From: Glycomyces niveus
GTDB taxonomy: Bacteria > Actinomycetota > Actinomycetes > Mycobacteriales > Micromonosporaceae
Assembly (NCBI RefSeq): GCF_017592475.1
Contig: NZ_JAGFNP010000002.1
Location: 209,125-273,124 of the forward strand
Direction of reading: 5' to 3'
DNA: 64,000 bases
Shown here one piece after another: positions 1 through 8,992 of this stretch. The notes under the pieces are model-generated. The model saw only the letters and a list, made by a program, of their open reading frames with translations, ran no database searches and was not told where the DNA came from. Each line of letters opens with the position of its first letter. Positions within the stretch are counted from its first letter, which is position 1. A program made the translations under genes and the position numbers.

Positions 1-545
1 CAATCGAGAGTTTCGCTCAAGACGGCGTGGCCGCGACCTCGCTGAACGCCGTTGCCGAGCGCGCGGGCTACAGTCGCGGGGCCGTGCACGGCAACTTCGA
101 CGGCAAGGACGCCCTCGCTGCGGCCGTCGCCGAATCGGTGGTGGGCGCGCTCGGCCCGGAGCTCCAGCGGGTGCTCGCGGTCCCCGAACCCAGTGGGGAC
201 CGACTCGCGGCGTACATCCGCACCTTCCTGCGGTACTGCACGGACCATCCCCACGCCGTCGGCGCGCTGATCGCGGTGGTCGAGTACTTCGGCCGCCTCG
301 ACCCGCAGCACTACGGCGAGCGCGCCGCCGCTGCGCTCGAAGATCTGGTGGGCCTGTTCGAGGACGGGCAGCGGCGCGGTGAGATGCGTGCGTTCGACGC
401 CCGGATCATGGCGTTCGCGGTGCGCACCGTGCTCGACAACGCCGCGCTGCAACTGTCCGGCGGCCGAGCCGACGCCGCCGAGCTGACGACGGAGATCACG
501 GCGCTGTTCGCCAACGCCACCCGCGAGGAGAGGAACCCGGCATGA
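1..545 (+). CDS. TetR-family regulator, 5' end cut by window edge
   Basis: This is a DNA-binding repressor of the TetR type. The reading frame is open from base 3 and already encodes the end of helix 1 (residues IESFAQDG) before the first possible GTG at 27, so the true start lies outside the window. The helix-turn-helix reads as AVAERAGYSRGAVHGNF. The rest is an all-helical ligand/dimer domain of about 130 residues. The stop overlaps the start of the next gene by 4 nt (ATGA), so the two are translationally coupled. The ligand is unknown. Confidence 0.85.
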   Translation, partial: IESFAQDGVAATSLNAVAERAGYSRGAVHGNFDGKDALAAAVAESVVGALGPELQRVLAVPEPSGDRLAAYIRTFLRYCTDHPHAVGALIAVVEYFGRLDPQHYGERAAAALEDLVGLFEDGQRRGEMRAFDARIMAFAVRTVLDNAALQLSGGRADAAELTTEITALFANATREERNPA

Positions 546-883
546 GCCGCACCTACCGCATCACCGTCCGCGGGCGCTTCGCGGACCTCACTGCCGCGCA
601 ACGGGAGCAGCTGCGCGTCGAGCAGGCCGAGCACGACATGTTCGCCGCGAAGTACACACCGGAGGGCGTCTTCCTCTACGGCCCGGAACTGGTCGGATAC
701 CAGTTCCGCTACCTCCTGAGCGTCGACGAGGCGAGCCCGGAAGACGCCGACCTCGCCGCCCAGCTCGAGGCCGAGGCACTGGCCGAAGCGGGCATCCGCG
801 CGCGCGGCCTCCAAGGCCGCATCACCGACACCGCCTTCACCTGCCTCGAGGACATGAAGATTCGCGGCGGCAGGCGGCCCTGA
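542..883 (+). CDS. DUF6204-type small protein
   Basis: A 113-residue protein that opens with SRTYRITVRGRF and has a central AEHDMFAAKYTPEG stretch. From memory this matches actinobacterial proteins filed as DUF6204, a small alpha/beta-fold group of unknown role that often sits next to TetR regulators. There is no signal peptide or membrane segment. The start ATG overlaps the stop of the TetR gene, so this is probably the target or partner of that regulator. The function is not known; the family call is from recall, not a search. Confidence 0.7.
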   Translation: MSRTYRITVRGRFADLTAAQREQLRVEQAEHDMFAAKYTPEGVFLYGPELVGYQFRYLLSVDEASPEDADLAAQLEAEALAEAGIRARGLQGRITDTAFTCLEDMKIRGGRRP

Positions 884-933
884 GCACCGGACACCCGAAT
901 CCGATGACAGATCGGAAGTAGATCCCGTGACGC

Positions 934-962
934 CGGCCCTCGGCCTTCCCGGCCGGGGGCCG
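934..962. terminator. Possible stem-loop after the TetR-DUF6204 operon
   Basis: CGGCCC at 934-939 pairs with GGGCCG at 957-962, with a shorter GGCC/GGCC pair inside. There is no T-tract. It may end the upstream two-gene transcript, but GC-rich DNA makes such pairings by chance. Confidence 0.3.
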
Positions 963-1058
963 TGCCGCTTCGGGGTGGCTGGGGCCGTGCTGTTCCCGCC
1001 CGGCCGGGGCCGCGGTCGCCTAGCATCGGCGCGTCGCCAGCGAGCCAGAGGAGGAACC

Positions 1059-1496
1059 ATGAGCGGAGAGCGGGATCTCCGGAAGCTGCTGAGCGGCATG
1101 AGCCCTGAACTGCATCCCGGCCCTTACGTTTTCACGTCCGTCACCGCCGCTGTCGCGCCGCCCGGGCTCAGTCCGGTGGTCACGATCGCCGAGGCGGAAG
1201 GCCTGACCCTGGTGCTGACCCGCGAGGAGGCGGACCGGGCGGGCCTGGCCTACGACTACGAGGCCGCCTGGATCACCCTGCGCATCCACTCCGCGCTCGA
1301 CGCGGTCGGCCTCACCGCCGCGGTCGCAACCGAACTCGCGGAGGCGGACCTCAGTTGCAATGTGGTCGCCGGATACCACCACGACCACTTGTTCGTTCCC
1401 TACGAGCACGCGGACCGCGCCATTGCGATCCTTGAGGATCTGGCACGGCGAAGCGCCTTACCCCGTCGTCGGAGCCGAAGTTACCCTCGCGTGTAG
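1059..1496 (+). CDS. ACT-domain protein
   Basis: A 145-residue cytoplasmic protein. The ATG at 1059 follows a strong GAGGAGG ribosome site, so the longer upstream frame is not used. Residues about 8-70 and 70-130 form the paired ACT-like pattern (LTLVLTREEADRAGL, then WITLRIHSALDAVGLTAAVATELA and CNVVAGYHHDHLFVPYEHA) typical of small stand-alone ACT proteins thought to bind amino acids or related ligands. The last codons (SYPRV and stop) fall inside a repeat copied again 157 bp downstream, so the C-terminal tail may have been altered by that repeat. Confidence 0.8.
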   Translation: MSGERDLRKLLSGMSPELHPGPYVFTSVTAAVAPPGLSPVVTIAEAEGLTLVLTREEADRAGLAYDYEAAWITLRIHSALDAVGLTAAVATELAEADLSCNVVAGYHHDHLFVPYEHADRAIAILEDLARRSALPRRRSRSYPRV

Positions 1497-1571
1497 TAAG
1501 CAGTGCCCCCGGTCAGCAACCCTGCCTCGGGAAACCTGAAGGGGAGCTGAAGTGCGATCGGGCGCTTGTGG
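1479..1571 (+). repeat. Direct repeat copy 1 (about 93 bp)
   Basis: Begins AGTTACCCTCGCGTGTAGTA, identical for 20 bp with the copy at 1636. After that it is diverged but clearly alignable (AACCCTGCCTCGGG, then CTGAAGG and GAGCTG blocks). It includes the stop codon of the ACT gene. Confidence 0.8.
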
Positions 1572-1635
1572 AGCGCGGCCTCGATGCAGCACGCGGGCCG
1601 TGTTCGGGCATGGCAATGTGGGCCGCCGGGGGCGG

Positions 1636-1728
1636 AGTTACCCTCGCGTGTAGTACGGAGCGCCCCCGGCAACAACCCTGCCTCGGGGAAGCTGAAGGCG
1701 AGCTGTAGCGCTGCGAAGGTGGTTGTGG
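1636..1728 (+). repeat. Direct repeat copy 2 (about 93 bp)
   Basis: Second copy of the element at 1479, 157 bp downstream, with one small length difference inside. Its tail runs into the 42-bp tandem repeat at 1707. The 365-bp gap between the ACT and LysE genes holds only these repeats; I see no convincing gene in it. Confidence 0.8.
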
Positions 1729-1790
1729 CGGCGGGGGATAGCATGCACAGCGCTGCGGGGCGGTTGCGGCGGGCGGGGGATAGCATGCAC
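1707..1790 (+). repeat. Tandem duplication of a 42-bp unit
   Basis: Units 1707-1748 and 1749-1790 both start AGCGCTGCG and both end with the 18-mer GCGGGGGATAGCATGCAC (1731-1748 and 1773-1790). The middle differs at a few bases. The unit is a multiple of three and each copy contains GCATGC. The role is unknown. Confidence 0.8.
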
Positions 1791-1861
1791 CCGGCGGTCG
1801 GGCGGCCGCCTCATCCTGATCGGGAGGTCTGGGGCATGGGTGGCGAAGGGCGGCAAGCGCG

Positions 1862-2476
1862 GTGACGGCGGCGTTCTTCACCGGGCTGGCCTTGGGGCTG
1901 GCACTGATCGTGCCGATCGGGGCGCAGAACGTCTTCGTGTTCGGGCAGGGGGTGACCCTCGGGATGCCGAGGGCGCTGTGGGCCGTCGTCGGCGCGGCCG
2001 TGTGCGACACGATCCTGATCCTGCTCGGCGCGGCAGGGACCTCGGCACTGCTGAACTCGGTGCCGGGCCTGCGGCCCGCGATGCTCCTCGCGGGCGCGCT
2101 GTTCCTCACCTACCTCGGCGTGAAGTCCCTGCGCGCCAAGCCGACCGAGCTCGACGACGAGACCGGCGTCTGGTCGCGGGGGCAGGTGCTGCGCCGGACC
2201 ATGGCCGTCTCGCTGCTCAACCCGCACGCCATCCTCGACACCGTCGGCGTGCTCGGGGCGGCGATCACCGCCCAAGCGGTCGGCACGCGGCTGCCGTTCG
2301 CGCTCGGTGCGGTGACCGCCTCCTGGGCCTGGTTCCTCGTCCTCGCGGCGGCGGCACACGGCCTGCGGCGCTTCATGACGAAGGAACGGCGGGTCTGGTT
2401 CGACCGCGTCTCCGGGCTGATCCTGCTGGTGTTCGCCGGGTGGCTCGCGGTCGAGTTCGTCCAGACCCTGGTCTAG
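1862..2476 (+). CDS. LysE-family amino acid exporter
   Basis: A 204-residue inner-membrane protein with about six hydrophobic segments. It opens with the family hallmark FFTGLALGLALIVPIGAQNVFVFGQG; the PxGAQN motif is typical of LysE/ArgO basic amino acid exporters. A second conserved region, SLLNPHAILD, lies near residue 117. The GTG at 1862 puts the hallmark right at the N-terminus, as in the family; no good ribosome site precedes it. It is convergent with the propeller gene, 7 bp apart. The substrate (lysine or arginine versus other amino acids) cannot be told from sequence. Confidence 0.85.
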   Translation: MTAAFFTGLALGLALIVPIGAQNVFVFGQGVTLGMPRALWAVVGAAVCDTILILLGAAGTSALLNSVPGLRPAMLLAGALFLTYLGVKSLRAKPTELDDETGVWSRGQVLRRTMAVSLLNPHAILDTVGVLGAAITAQAVGTRLPFALGAVTASWAWFLVLAAAAHGLRRFMTKERRVWFDRVSGLILLVFAGWLAVEFVQTLV

Positions 2477-2483
2477 GGCTCGG

Positions 2484-3341
2484 TCAGGCTCCCGGCTCGA
2501 TCCGCAGGAGCTGGCCGGTCTCCAGGGCCGCCCAGACCGCGCCGTCAGGGGCGATCGCGATGCCGTGCGGTTCGCTGTTATCGAACGGGATGTCGTGCCC
2601 GGTGACAGTGCCGCCGGCGCTGACGTGCCCGATCCGGTTGCCGCCCCACTCGGTGAACCAGCAGCCGCCCTCGGCGTCCGCGACGACCGCATGCGGCCGC
2701 GCGCCTTCCCTGAGCGCGTAGGCGGTCACGGTGCCGTCGGCGTCGATGTGGCCGACGCGGTCGCCCATGATGTCGGCGAACCACACCCGGCCCGTTTCCG
2801 CCGCGATGCCGACCGGGGCGGAGCCCGGCAGTTCGAGCGGGATGACCTCGACCGCGCCGTCGGCGCCGACGCGCCCGACCGATGCCCTGGCGTTCAACGT
2901 GAACCACACGTCGCCGCCCGGCGCGAGGGCGAGGGCCGAGGCGAAGGCGTCGGTGGCTGGGATTGCGAACCGGGCCAGCGCCCCGTCGGCATCGATCCGT
3001 CCGATGTGGTCGGTTCCTGATTCGGTGAACCAGACCGCGCCGGTGCGGTCCACGGCGATGCCGTAGGGGCCTGCGCCTTCGGTGAGCGGCACTTCGGTGA
3101 GCGCGCCGTCCGTGCCGATGCGGCCTATCCGGTGGCCCTTGAACTCGGTGAACCAGGCCGCGCCGTCGGGTGCGACGGCGATGACCGTGGGCTGCGACCC
3201 GGCCGCCAGCTCGGTGTACTCCGGCTCGCCGTCCGGGGCGATGCGGCCGACCCGGTCGCCTTCGGCCACGGTGAACCAAGTCGTGCCGTCAGGTGCGAAG
3301 GCGATTCCGTACGCGCCCTTGGCGACGTCGACAGTCCTCAT
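2484..3341 (-). CDS. Streptogramin B lyase-like (Vgb) beta-propeller
   Basis: A 285-residue protein made of about seven repeats of the form GIAVxxDGxVWFTExxxxRIGRI, the beta-propeller of virginiamycin B lyase. That enzyme linearises type B streptogramins by elimination. His217, Glu257 and His259 (RPH...SEPH) keep the 40- and 42-residue spacing I recall for the catalytic H228/E268/H270 of staphylococcal Vgb; Glu274 is one residue off the E284 spacing. The ATG at 3341 follows GAGGAG; an upstream in-frame ATG at 3401 has no ribosome site. It has no signal peptide. Many environmental homologues lack proven activity, so resistance is only a possibility. Confidence 0.8.
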   Translation of the reverse strand: MRTVDVAKGAYGIAFAPDGTTWFTVAEGDRVGRIAPDGEPEYTELAAGSQPTVIAVAPDGAAWFTEFKGHRIGRIGTDGALTEVPLTEGAGPYGIAVDRTGAVWFTESGTDHIGRIDADGALARFAIPATDAFASALALAPGGDVWFTLNARASVGRVGADGAVEVIPLELPGSAPVGIAAETGRVWFADIMGDRVGHIDADGTVTAYALREGARPHAVVADAEGGCWFTEWGGNRIGHVSAGGTVTGHDIPFDNSEPHGIAIAPDGAVWAALETGQLLRIEPGA

Positions 3342-3419
3342 CAGATGGTCCTCTCCTCGGGGTTCGCCCGGTCGGGGTTGTGAAGGAATATATATCGGCA
3401 ACGAGGCATGCCGCCTCGG

Positions 3420-4004
3420 TCAGCCGTTCTCGCTCGCCGTCACAACGGGTGCGGCGGCGACGCCGTTGAGGACCAGGTCCATCCAGCGCTCGCGGGCCTT
3501 GACCGGCTGGTCGGAGGGGGCGGTGGCGAACAGGAGGAAGAAGTCGTCCACCGTCAGGTCGGCACGGAAGCGGCCGGTGTCCTTGCCCGCCTTGAGGATC
3601 CGCTCCATCGCCGCCAGGGCGCGGGAGATCGGCCGCTCGATGTCGTACTGCGCGCCGAGTGACTGCGCCGCGGCCTTGGCGGCCTTGTCGCTGGCCGCGA
3701 GTTCGACGGCGCCGAGGAGGAACCGCCGGAGCTCTTCGAGCGCGTCCGCGCCGGCCTCCATGCGGTCGGCGGTGGCCTCGACCTCGTTCATGATGCGCTC
3801 GAGGTGGGATTCGATGACCGCGCCGACCAGGGCGTCCTTGGTGGGGAAGTGGCGGTAGAGGGTGCCGACGGCGACGCCGGCCTCCTCGGCGATGGCGTCC
3901 ATGCGCACTTCGGGGCCGTGGACGACGATCTGCCGGTCGGCGGCCTCGAGGATCTTGGAGCGGTTGCGCGCGGCATCGGCGCGCAGCGGGCGTTCCGCGC
4001 TCAT
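3420..4004 (-). CDS. TetR-family regulator, divergent from SDR gene
   Basis: A 194-residue repressor. The start at 4004 follows GAGAGGAGAGGG. The helix-turn-helix is AIAEEAGVAVGTLYRHFPTKDAL (about residues 36-58), the classic form. The C-terminal half resembles actinobacterial TetRs that guard dehydrogenase or transporter genes. It is divergent from the SDR gene, and the shared 161-bp region holds two similar palindromes (4079-4092 and 4102-4115), the likely operators. It probably represses itself and the SDR gene. Confidence 0.88.
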   Translation of the reverse strand: MSAERPLRADAARNRSKILEAADRQIVVHGPEVRMDAIAEEAGVAVGTLYRHFPTKDALVGAVIESHLERIMNEVEATADRMEAGADALEELRRFLLGAVELAASDKAAKAAAQSLGAQYDIERPISRALAAMERILKAGKDTGRFRADLTVDDFFLLFATAPSDQPVKARERWMDLVLNGVAAAPVVTASENG

Positions 4005-4067
4005 CCCTCTCCTCTCGTTCGACCGCATAGTAGGGCATCGCGACCTATGTGACCCTCGTCGCCGGGT

Positions 4068-4096
4068 TTGCAATAACCTGAATCATGGTTCATTAT
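4068..4096 (+). promoter_or_regulatory. Promoter for the SDR gene
   Basis: TTGCAA (4068-4073), 17 bp, CATTAT (4091-4096). The first palindrome sits in the spacer and reaches the -10, a good position for repression by the divergent TetR. Confidence 0.5.
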
Positions 4097-4115
4097 AAAG
4101 ATGAACTCAAGTTCA
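4079..4115. promoter_or_regulatory. Twin TetR operators
   Basis: TGAATCATGGTTCA (4079-4092) and TGAACTCAAGTTCA (4102-4115) are near-perfect 14-bp palindromes sharing TGAA-N6-TTCA, centred 23 bp apart. They are the only such palindromes in the divergent region, so I assign them to the adjacent TetR by inference. Confidence 0.6.
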
Positions 4116-4165
4116 GCTTACCTCGCGGACCGGAACGGCCCACCGCGAAGAAACCGGAGGCTCCG

Positions 4166-5107
4166 ATGAGCACCAAGCAGCGCACCAAGGCCTGGACCGC
4201 CGCCGACATCCCCGACCAGACCGGCCGCACCGCGGTCGTGACCGGCGCGAACAGCGGCCTCGGCATCGAGACCGCCCGTGCGCTGGCCGGGCGCGGCGCG
4301 CACGTGATCCTGACGTCCCGCTCCGAAGCCAAAGGACGCGAGGCCGTCGAGGACATCCGCGCCGACCACCCGCGCGCGAACCTCGAGGTCCGCACGCTCG
4401 ACCTCGAAGACCTCGACTCGGTGGCCGAGTTCGCCGACCGTCTGAACGCCGACCGCAACCGGCTCGACCTGCTCGTGAACAACGCCGGCGTCATGGCCCC
4501 GCCGCGCTCGCTCAGCCCGCAGGGCCACGAGCGCCAGTTCGCCACCAACCACCTCGGCCACTTCGCGCTCACCGGGCGGCTCCTGGGCCTGCTCGAAGCG
4601 GGCCGCGACCCGCGCGTCGTAACCGTCTCCTCCCTTGCGCACCGGCACGGCCAGATCCACTTCGACGACCTCACCGGCGAGCGGCGGTACAGCGCCGTCG
4701 GGTACTACGGCCAGTCGAAGTTCGCCAACGCCGTCTTCGGACTCGAACTCGACCGGCGGCTGCGTGCGGCCGGCAGCCCGATCCGCAGCCTGATCGCGCA
4801 CCCGGGGTTCTCGGCGACGAGACTCGTGGCGAACGGCATGAACGCGCCTACGCGGCTGCTCGCGAACCTCGTCCTGCCGTTCGCCACCCAGTCGCAGGCG
4901 CAGGGCGCGCTGCCGCAGCTGCGCGCGGCCACCGACCCGGCGGCGCAGAGCGGGGAGTACTACGGCCCCAACGGCAAAGGCGAGCGCACGGGCGCGCCGG
5001 TCGTGGTCGAGACGATCCCCGAAGCACAGGACCGCGAGACGGCCGCGCGGCTGTGGTCGGTCTCGGAGGAGCTGACGGGCGTCACCTTCGCGCTCAGCGC
5101 GGCCTGA
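4166..5107 (+). CDS. Short-chain dehydrogenase/reductase (retinol dehydrogenase-like)
   Basis: A 313-residue NAD(P)-dependent oxidoreductase. TGANSGLG (26-33) binds the cofactor, NNAG (105-108) stabilises the core, and Ser155/156 with YGQSK (Tyr181, Lys185) form the catalytic set. Length and layout match the WWOX/retinol-dehydrogenase-like SDRs common in actinobacteria. The ATG at 4166 follows GGAGG; an in-frame ATG at 4085 lies inside the operator and is unlikely. It is probably controlled by the divergent TetR. The substrate is unknown. Confidence 0.88.
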   Translation: MSTKQRTKAWTAADIPDQTGRTAVVTGANSGLGIETARALAGRGAHVILTSRSEAKGREAVEDIRADHPRANLEVRTLDLEDLDSVAEFADRLNADRNRLDLLVNNAGVMAPPRSLSPQGHERQFATNHLGHFALTGRLLGLLEAGRDPRVVTVSSLAHRHGQIHFDDLTGERRYSAVGYYGQSKFANAVFGLELDRRLRAAGSPIRSLIAHPGFSATRLVANGMNAPTRLLANLVLPFATQSQAQGALPQLRAATDPAAQSGEYYGPNGKGERTGAPVVVETIPEAQDRETAARLWSVSEELTGVTFALSAA

Positions 5108-5115
5108 CGCAGGCC

Positions 5116-5580
5116 CTAAGGCGTCGTCTCGAGGTGCCGGAGGACGCGCGCGGCGATGTCCCCGAGGGCGTCCAGGTCCTCGGGGGAGATCGCGTCGAGC
5201 AGGAGGCGCCGCACGGCGGCCACGTGCAGGGGCGCGGCCACCTCGATCGCCTCGACGCCCTGCTCGGTGATGGTCACGAACGCGCCCCGGCCGTCCTCGG
5301 CGCACTCCTCGCGCGCGACCAGGCCACGCTTGATCATGCGCGCGATCTGGTGGGAGAGGCGGCTCTGCTCGAAGTCGATGTTCTTCGCGAGCTCCTGGAA
5401 CCGCAGGCGGCCGGAGGGCTCGTCGGTGAGGGCCACGAGGATCGCGAAATCGGGGCCGGAGAGCTTCGACTGCGACTGGAGCTCGCTGCCGAGGCGGGCG
5501 GTGAGCTTCTGGTTCAAGCGCACGAAGGCCCGCCAGGAGCGCTGCTCGCGCGGGCTCAGCCACGGTGTGTCGTCGTTCAT
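5116..5580 (-). CDS. MarR-family regulator
   Basis: A 154-residue winged-helix protein. The recognition region is RFQELAKNIDFEQSRLSHQIARMIKRGLV, followed by the wing ECAEDGRGAFVTITEQG with its conserved D-x-R. MarR dimers usually repress their own gene and a neighbouring efflux or redox gene until a small phenolic or similar ligand binds. It is convergent with the SDR gene (8 bp apart). Upstream, TAGGAT lies 9 nt before the ATG, so the leader is very short. A small ACATCATGT palindrome at 5609-5617 could be an operator. The target is uncertain. Confidence 0.85.
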   Translation of the reverse strand: MNDDTPWLSPREQRSWRAFVRLNQKLTARLGSELQSQSKLSGPDFAILVALTDEPSGRLRFQELAKNIDFEQSRLSHQIARMIKRGLVAREECAEDGRGAFVTITEQGVEAIEVAAPLHVAAVRRLLLDAISPEDLDALGDIAARVLRHLETTP

Positions 5581-5725
5581 GATGGCGCCATCCTACCTGG
5601 TCATTGACACATCATGTACCGTCCGGAGTTTCGGCGGACCGCACACCGGGGGCGAGTCTTAGCGGACCGCCCGGAATCGTGGAATCCTGGGGCGAAACGG
5701 CATCGAGCGCGAGAGGCCCTTTCTG

Positions 5726-7192
<1,467 letters not shown>

Positions 7193-7253
7193 GACCGGGC
7201 ACGATCGGCGCGGATCGCGAAACATTCGCGGCCGCACGGGCGTTGTGCGGCAT

Positions 7254-8264
7254 ATGAGGACTCCGCACCCCCTCCGGCTCTCGCTGCTCGACCGCGCCGT
7301 GATCGCCGGGGGCGAGACGCCCGCCGAGACCCTGCGCGACGTCGTCGCCAACGCCAAGCAGGCCGAGGACCTGGGATTCCACCGCTACTGGGTGGCCGAG
7401 CACCACAGCGTGCCCGGCATCGCCGGTTCGGCGCCCACCGTCCTCGCCGCGGCCGTCGCCTCGGTGACCTCGCGCATCAGGGTCGGCACCGGCGGCGTCA
7501 TGCTGCCCAACCACCGGCCGCTGGTGGTCGCCGAGCAGTTCGGCGTCCTGGAATCGCTCTTCGAAGGCCGCATCGACATGGGCCTGGGCCGCACCCTCGG
7601 CTTCGTCCCAGCCGTGCGGGCCGCGCTCGGGCACGACCTGGACGAGGCCGACGACTTCGACGCCCTCCTCACCGAGCTCCTCGGCTACTTCACCGGCGAG
7701 CAGGCGTCCTACCCGGGCGTGCACGCGCGGCCCGGCGAAGGGCTGCGCCCCGAGCCGTTCGTCCTGGCGGTGGGCTCGGGCGGCGAGTACGCCGCCCGGC
7801 ACGGCGTGAGCCTGGTCATCGCCCCTTCCAAGGGGCTCAAGGCGACCCGCGCGAAGATCGACGACTACCGGCGCGACTTCCGGCCCTCGGTGTGGCGGTC
7901 CGAACCGTACGTCGTCGTGGCGCAGAGCGTCGCGGTCGCCGAAACCCGCGAGGCCGCCGAGGACCTGCTCCTGCCCGAGTTCTGGTCGACCGCGCTGTCC
8001 CGCACCAAGGGCGAGTTCCGACCGCTGCGGCCCGCGGACGAGATCAGGGCGGCCGAGAAGTCCAGCCGCGAGTCCAAACACCTCGAACAGGCGCTGACGG
8101 GCGCGATCTACGGCACCGCCGACGAGGTGGCCCCGCGCCTGGCCGAACTCGTCGAGGCCACCGGCGCGGACGAACTCCTCATCGGCACCTCCTCCTACGA
8201 CCGCAAGGCCCTCTTCGACTCCCACCGCCGCCTCGCCGAACTCGCCGGCCTCGCCACCCGGTGA
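7254..8264 (+). CDS. Luciferase-like flavin monooxygenase (LLM family)
   Basis: A 336-residue TIM-barrel protein that uses FMN or F420. Hallmarks are LGFHRYWVAEHHS near residue 42, RIRVGTGGVMLPNHRPLVVAEQFG near 76, and a C-terminal GTADEVAPRLAELVEATGADELL block that closes the barrel. This is the 'MsnO8/alkanal monooxygenase-like' subgroup, whose substrates are mostly unknown. The ATG at 7254 is chosen; a GTG at 7245 is also possible and neither has a clear ribosome site. It ends 5 bp from a convergent membrane-protein gene. Confidence 0.85.
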   Translation: MRTPHPLRLSLLDRAVIAGGETPAETLRDVVANAKQAEDLGFHRYWVAEHHSVPGIAGSAPTVLAAAVASVTSRIRVGTGGVMLPNHRPLVVAEQFGVLESLFEGRIDMGLGRTLGFVPAVRAALGHDLDEADDFDALLTELLGYFTGEQASYPGVHARPGEGLRPEPFVLAVGSGGEYAARHGVSLVIAPSKGLKATRAKIDDYRRDFRPSVWRSEPYVVVAQSVAVAETREAAEDLLLPEFWSTALSRTKGEFRPLRPADEIRAAEKSSRESKHLEQALTGAIYGTADEVAPRLAELVEATGADELLIGTSSYDRKALFDSHRRLAELAGLATR

Positions 8265-8268
8265 CCGC

Positions 8269-8883
8269 TCAGCGGTCGCGGAAGTAGTGCTTGGCGGCCG
8301 GGAGGCTGAGGATCGAGACGAGCGCGAACGCGCCGCCGACCATCAGCAGTACCGTGACCCAGTCCAGCACGTTCACCCACTGCGGCGTGGCCGCCACGAC
8401 CCACTCGTTCGCCTCGTTGCTGAGGTCGAACCCGCCGCTGTCCTGCGGCACGAGCGAGCGGTGGGCGAAGAAGTCGCGGTTGAGCCGGGTGAAGAGACTG
8501 GCGGGCATGCAGCACCCGACCGCGGTCCAGGACATGATGAGCGTGAGGAACCGCGCGGTCGGCGCGCCGCGGCTGTTGAACCCGGCCAGCAGCGCGTAGC
8601 AGGCGGCGAGCAGCACATAGAAGCCCGCCATGGTGGTGAACGCGCCCTGGACCACGAAGTCGATCTCACTGGACGCGAAATCGAATTCCCCCGTGATGTC
8701 GTGGTGCATGAGCCGCTCCGCCTCGCCCCGCACCGTCTCCTTCACGACCAGGAAGCTGACGGCGGTCAGGGCCAGCAAGACGGCGGTGAGGCACTGCGTC
8801 CACACGACGGCGGCGACGATCTTCGGCCGCGGCTCGAACGGCGGCGGGAACTGCGGGTCGTGGTACACCGGGGGATCGGCCAT
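8269..8883 (-). CDS. Hypothetical four-helix membrane protein
   Basis: A 204-residue protein with a proline-rich cytoplasmic N-terminus (HDPQFPPPFEPRPK) and four hydrophobic stretches at about residues 21-47, 78-104, 108-130 and 170-192. A polar loop of about 40 residues lies between the last two. I do not recognise the family. The ATG at 8883 follows GGAGGG. The gene lies 110 bp after the next upstream gene on the same strand, another orphan membrane protein, so the two may be co-transcribed. Confidence 0.7.
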   Translation of the reverse strand: MADPPVYHDPQFPPPFEPRPKIVAAVVWTQCLTAVLLALTAVSFLVVKETVRGEAERLMHHDITGEFDFASSEIDFVVQGAFTTMAGFYVLLAACYALLAGFNSRGAPTARFLTLIMSWTAVGCCMPASLFTRLNRDFFAHRSLVPQDSGGFDLSNEANEWVVAATPQWVNVLDWVTVLLMVGGAFALVSILSLPAAKHYFRDR

Positions 8884-8992
8884 GGCGCCCTCCGTTCGCA
8901 GGAGCAAAGGCCCCGATAGTAAACCGCTGCCGCACAACGGCATCGAGCACGTCGAAGCGCCGCAACCGAAACGGTTGCGGCCCTTCGCGGGA

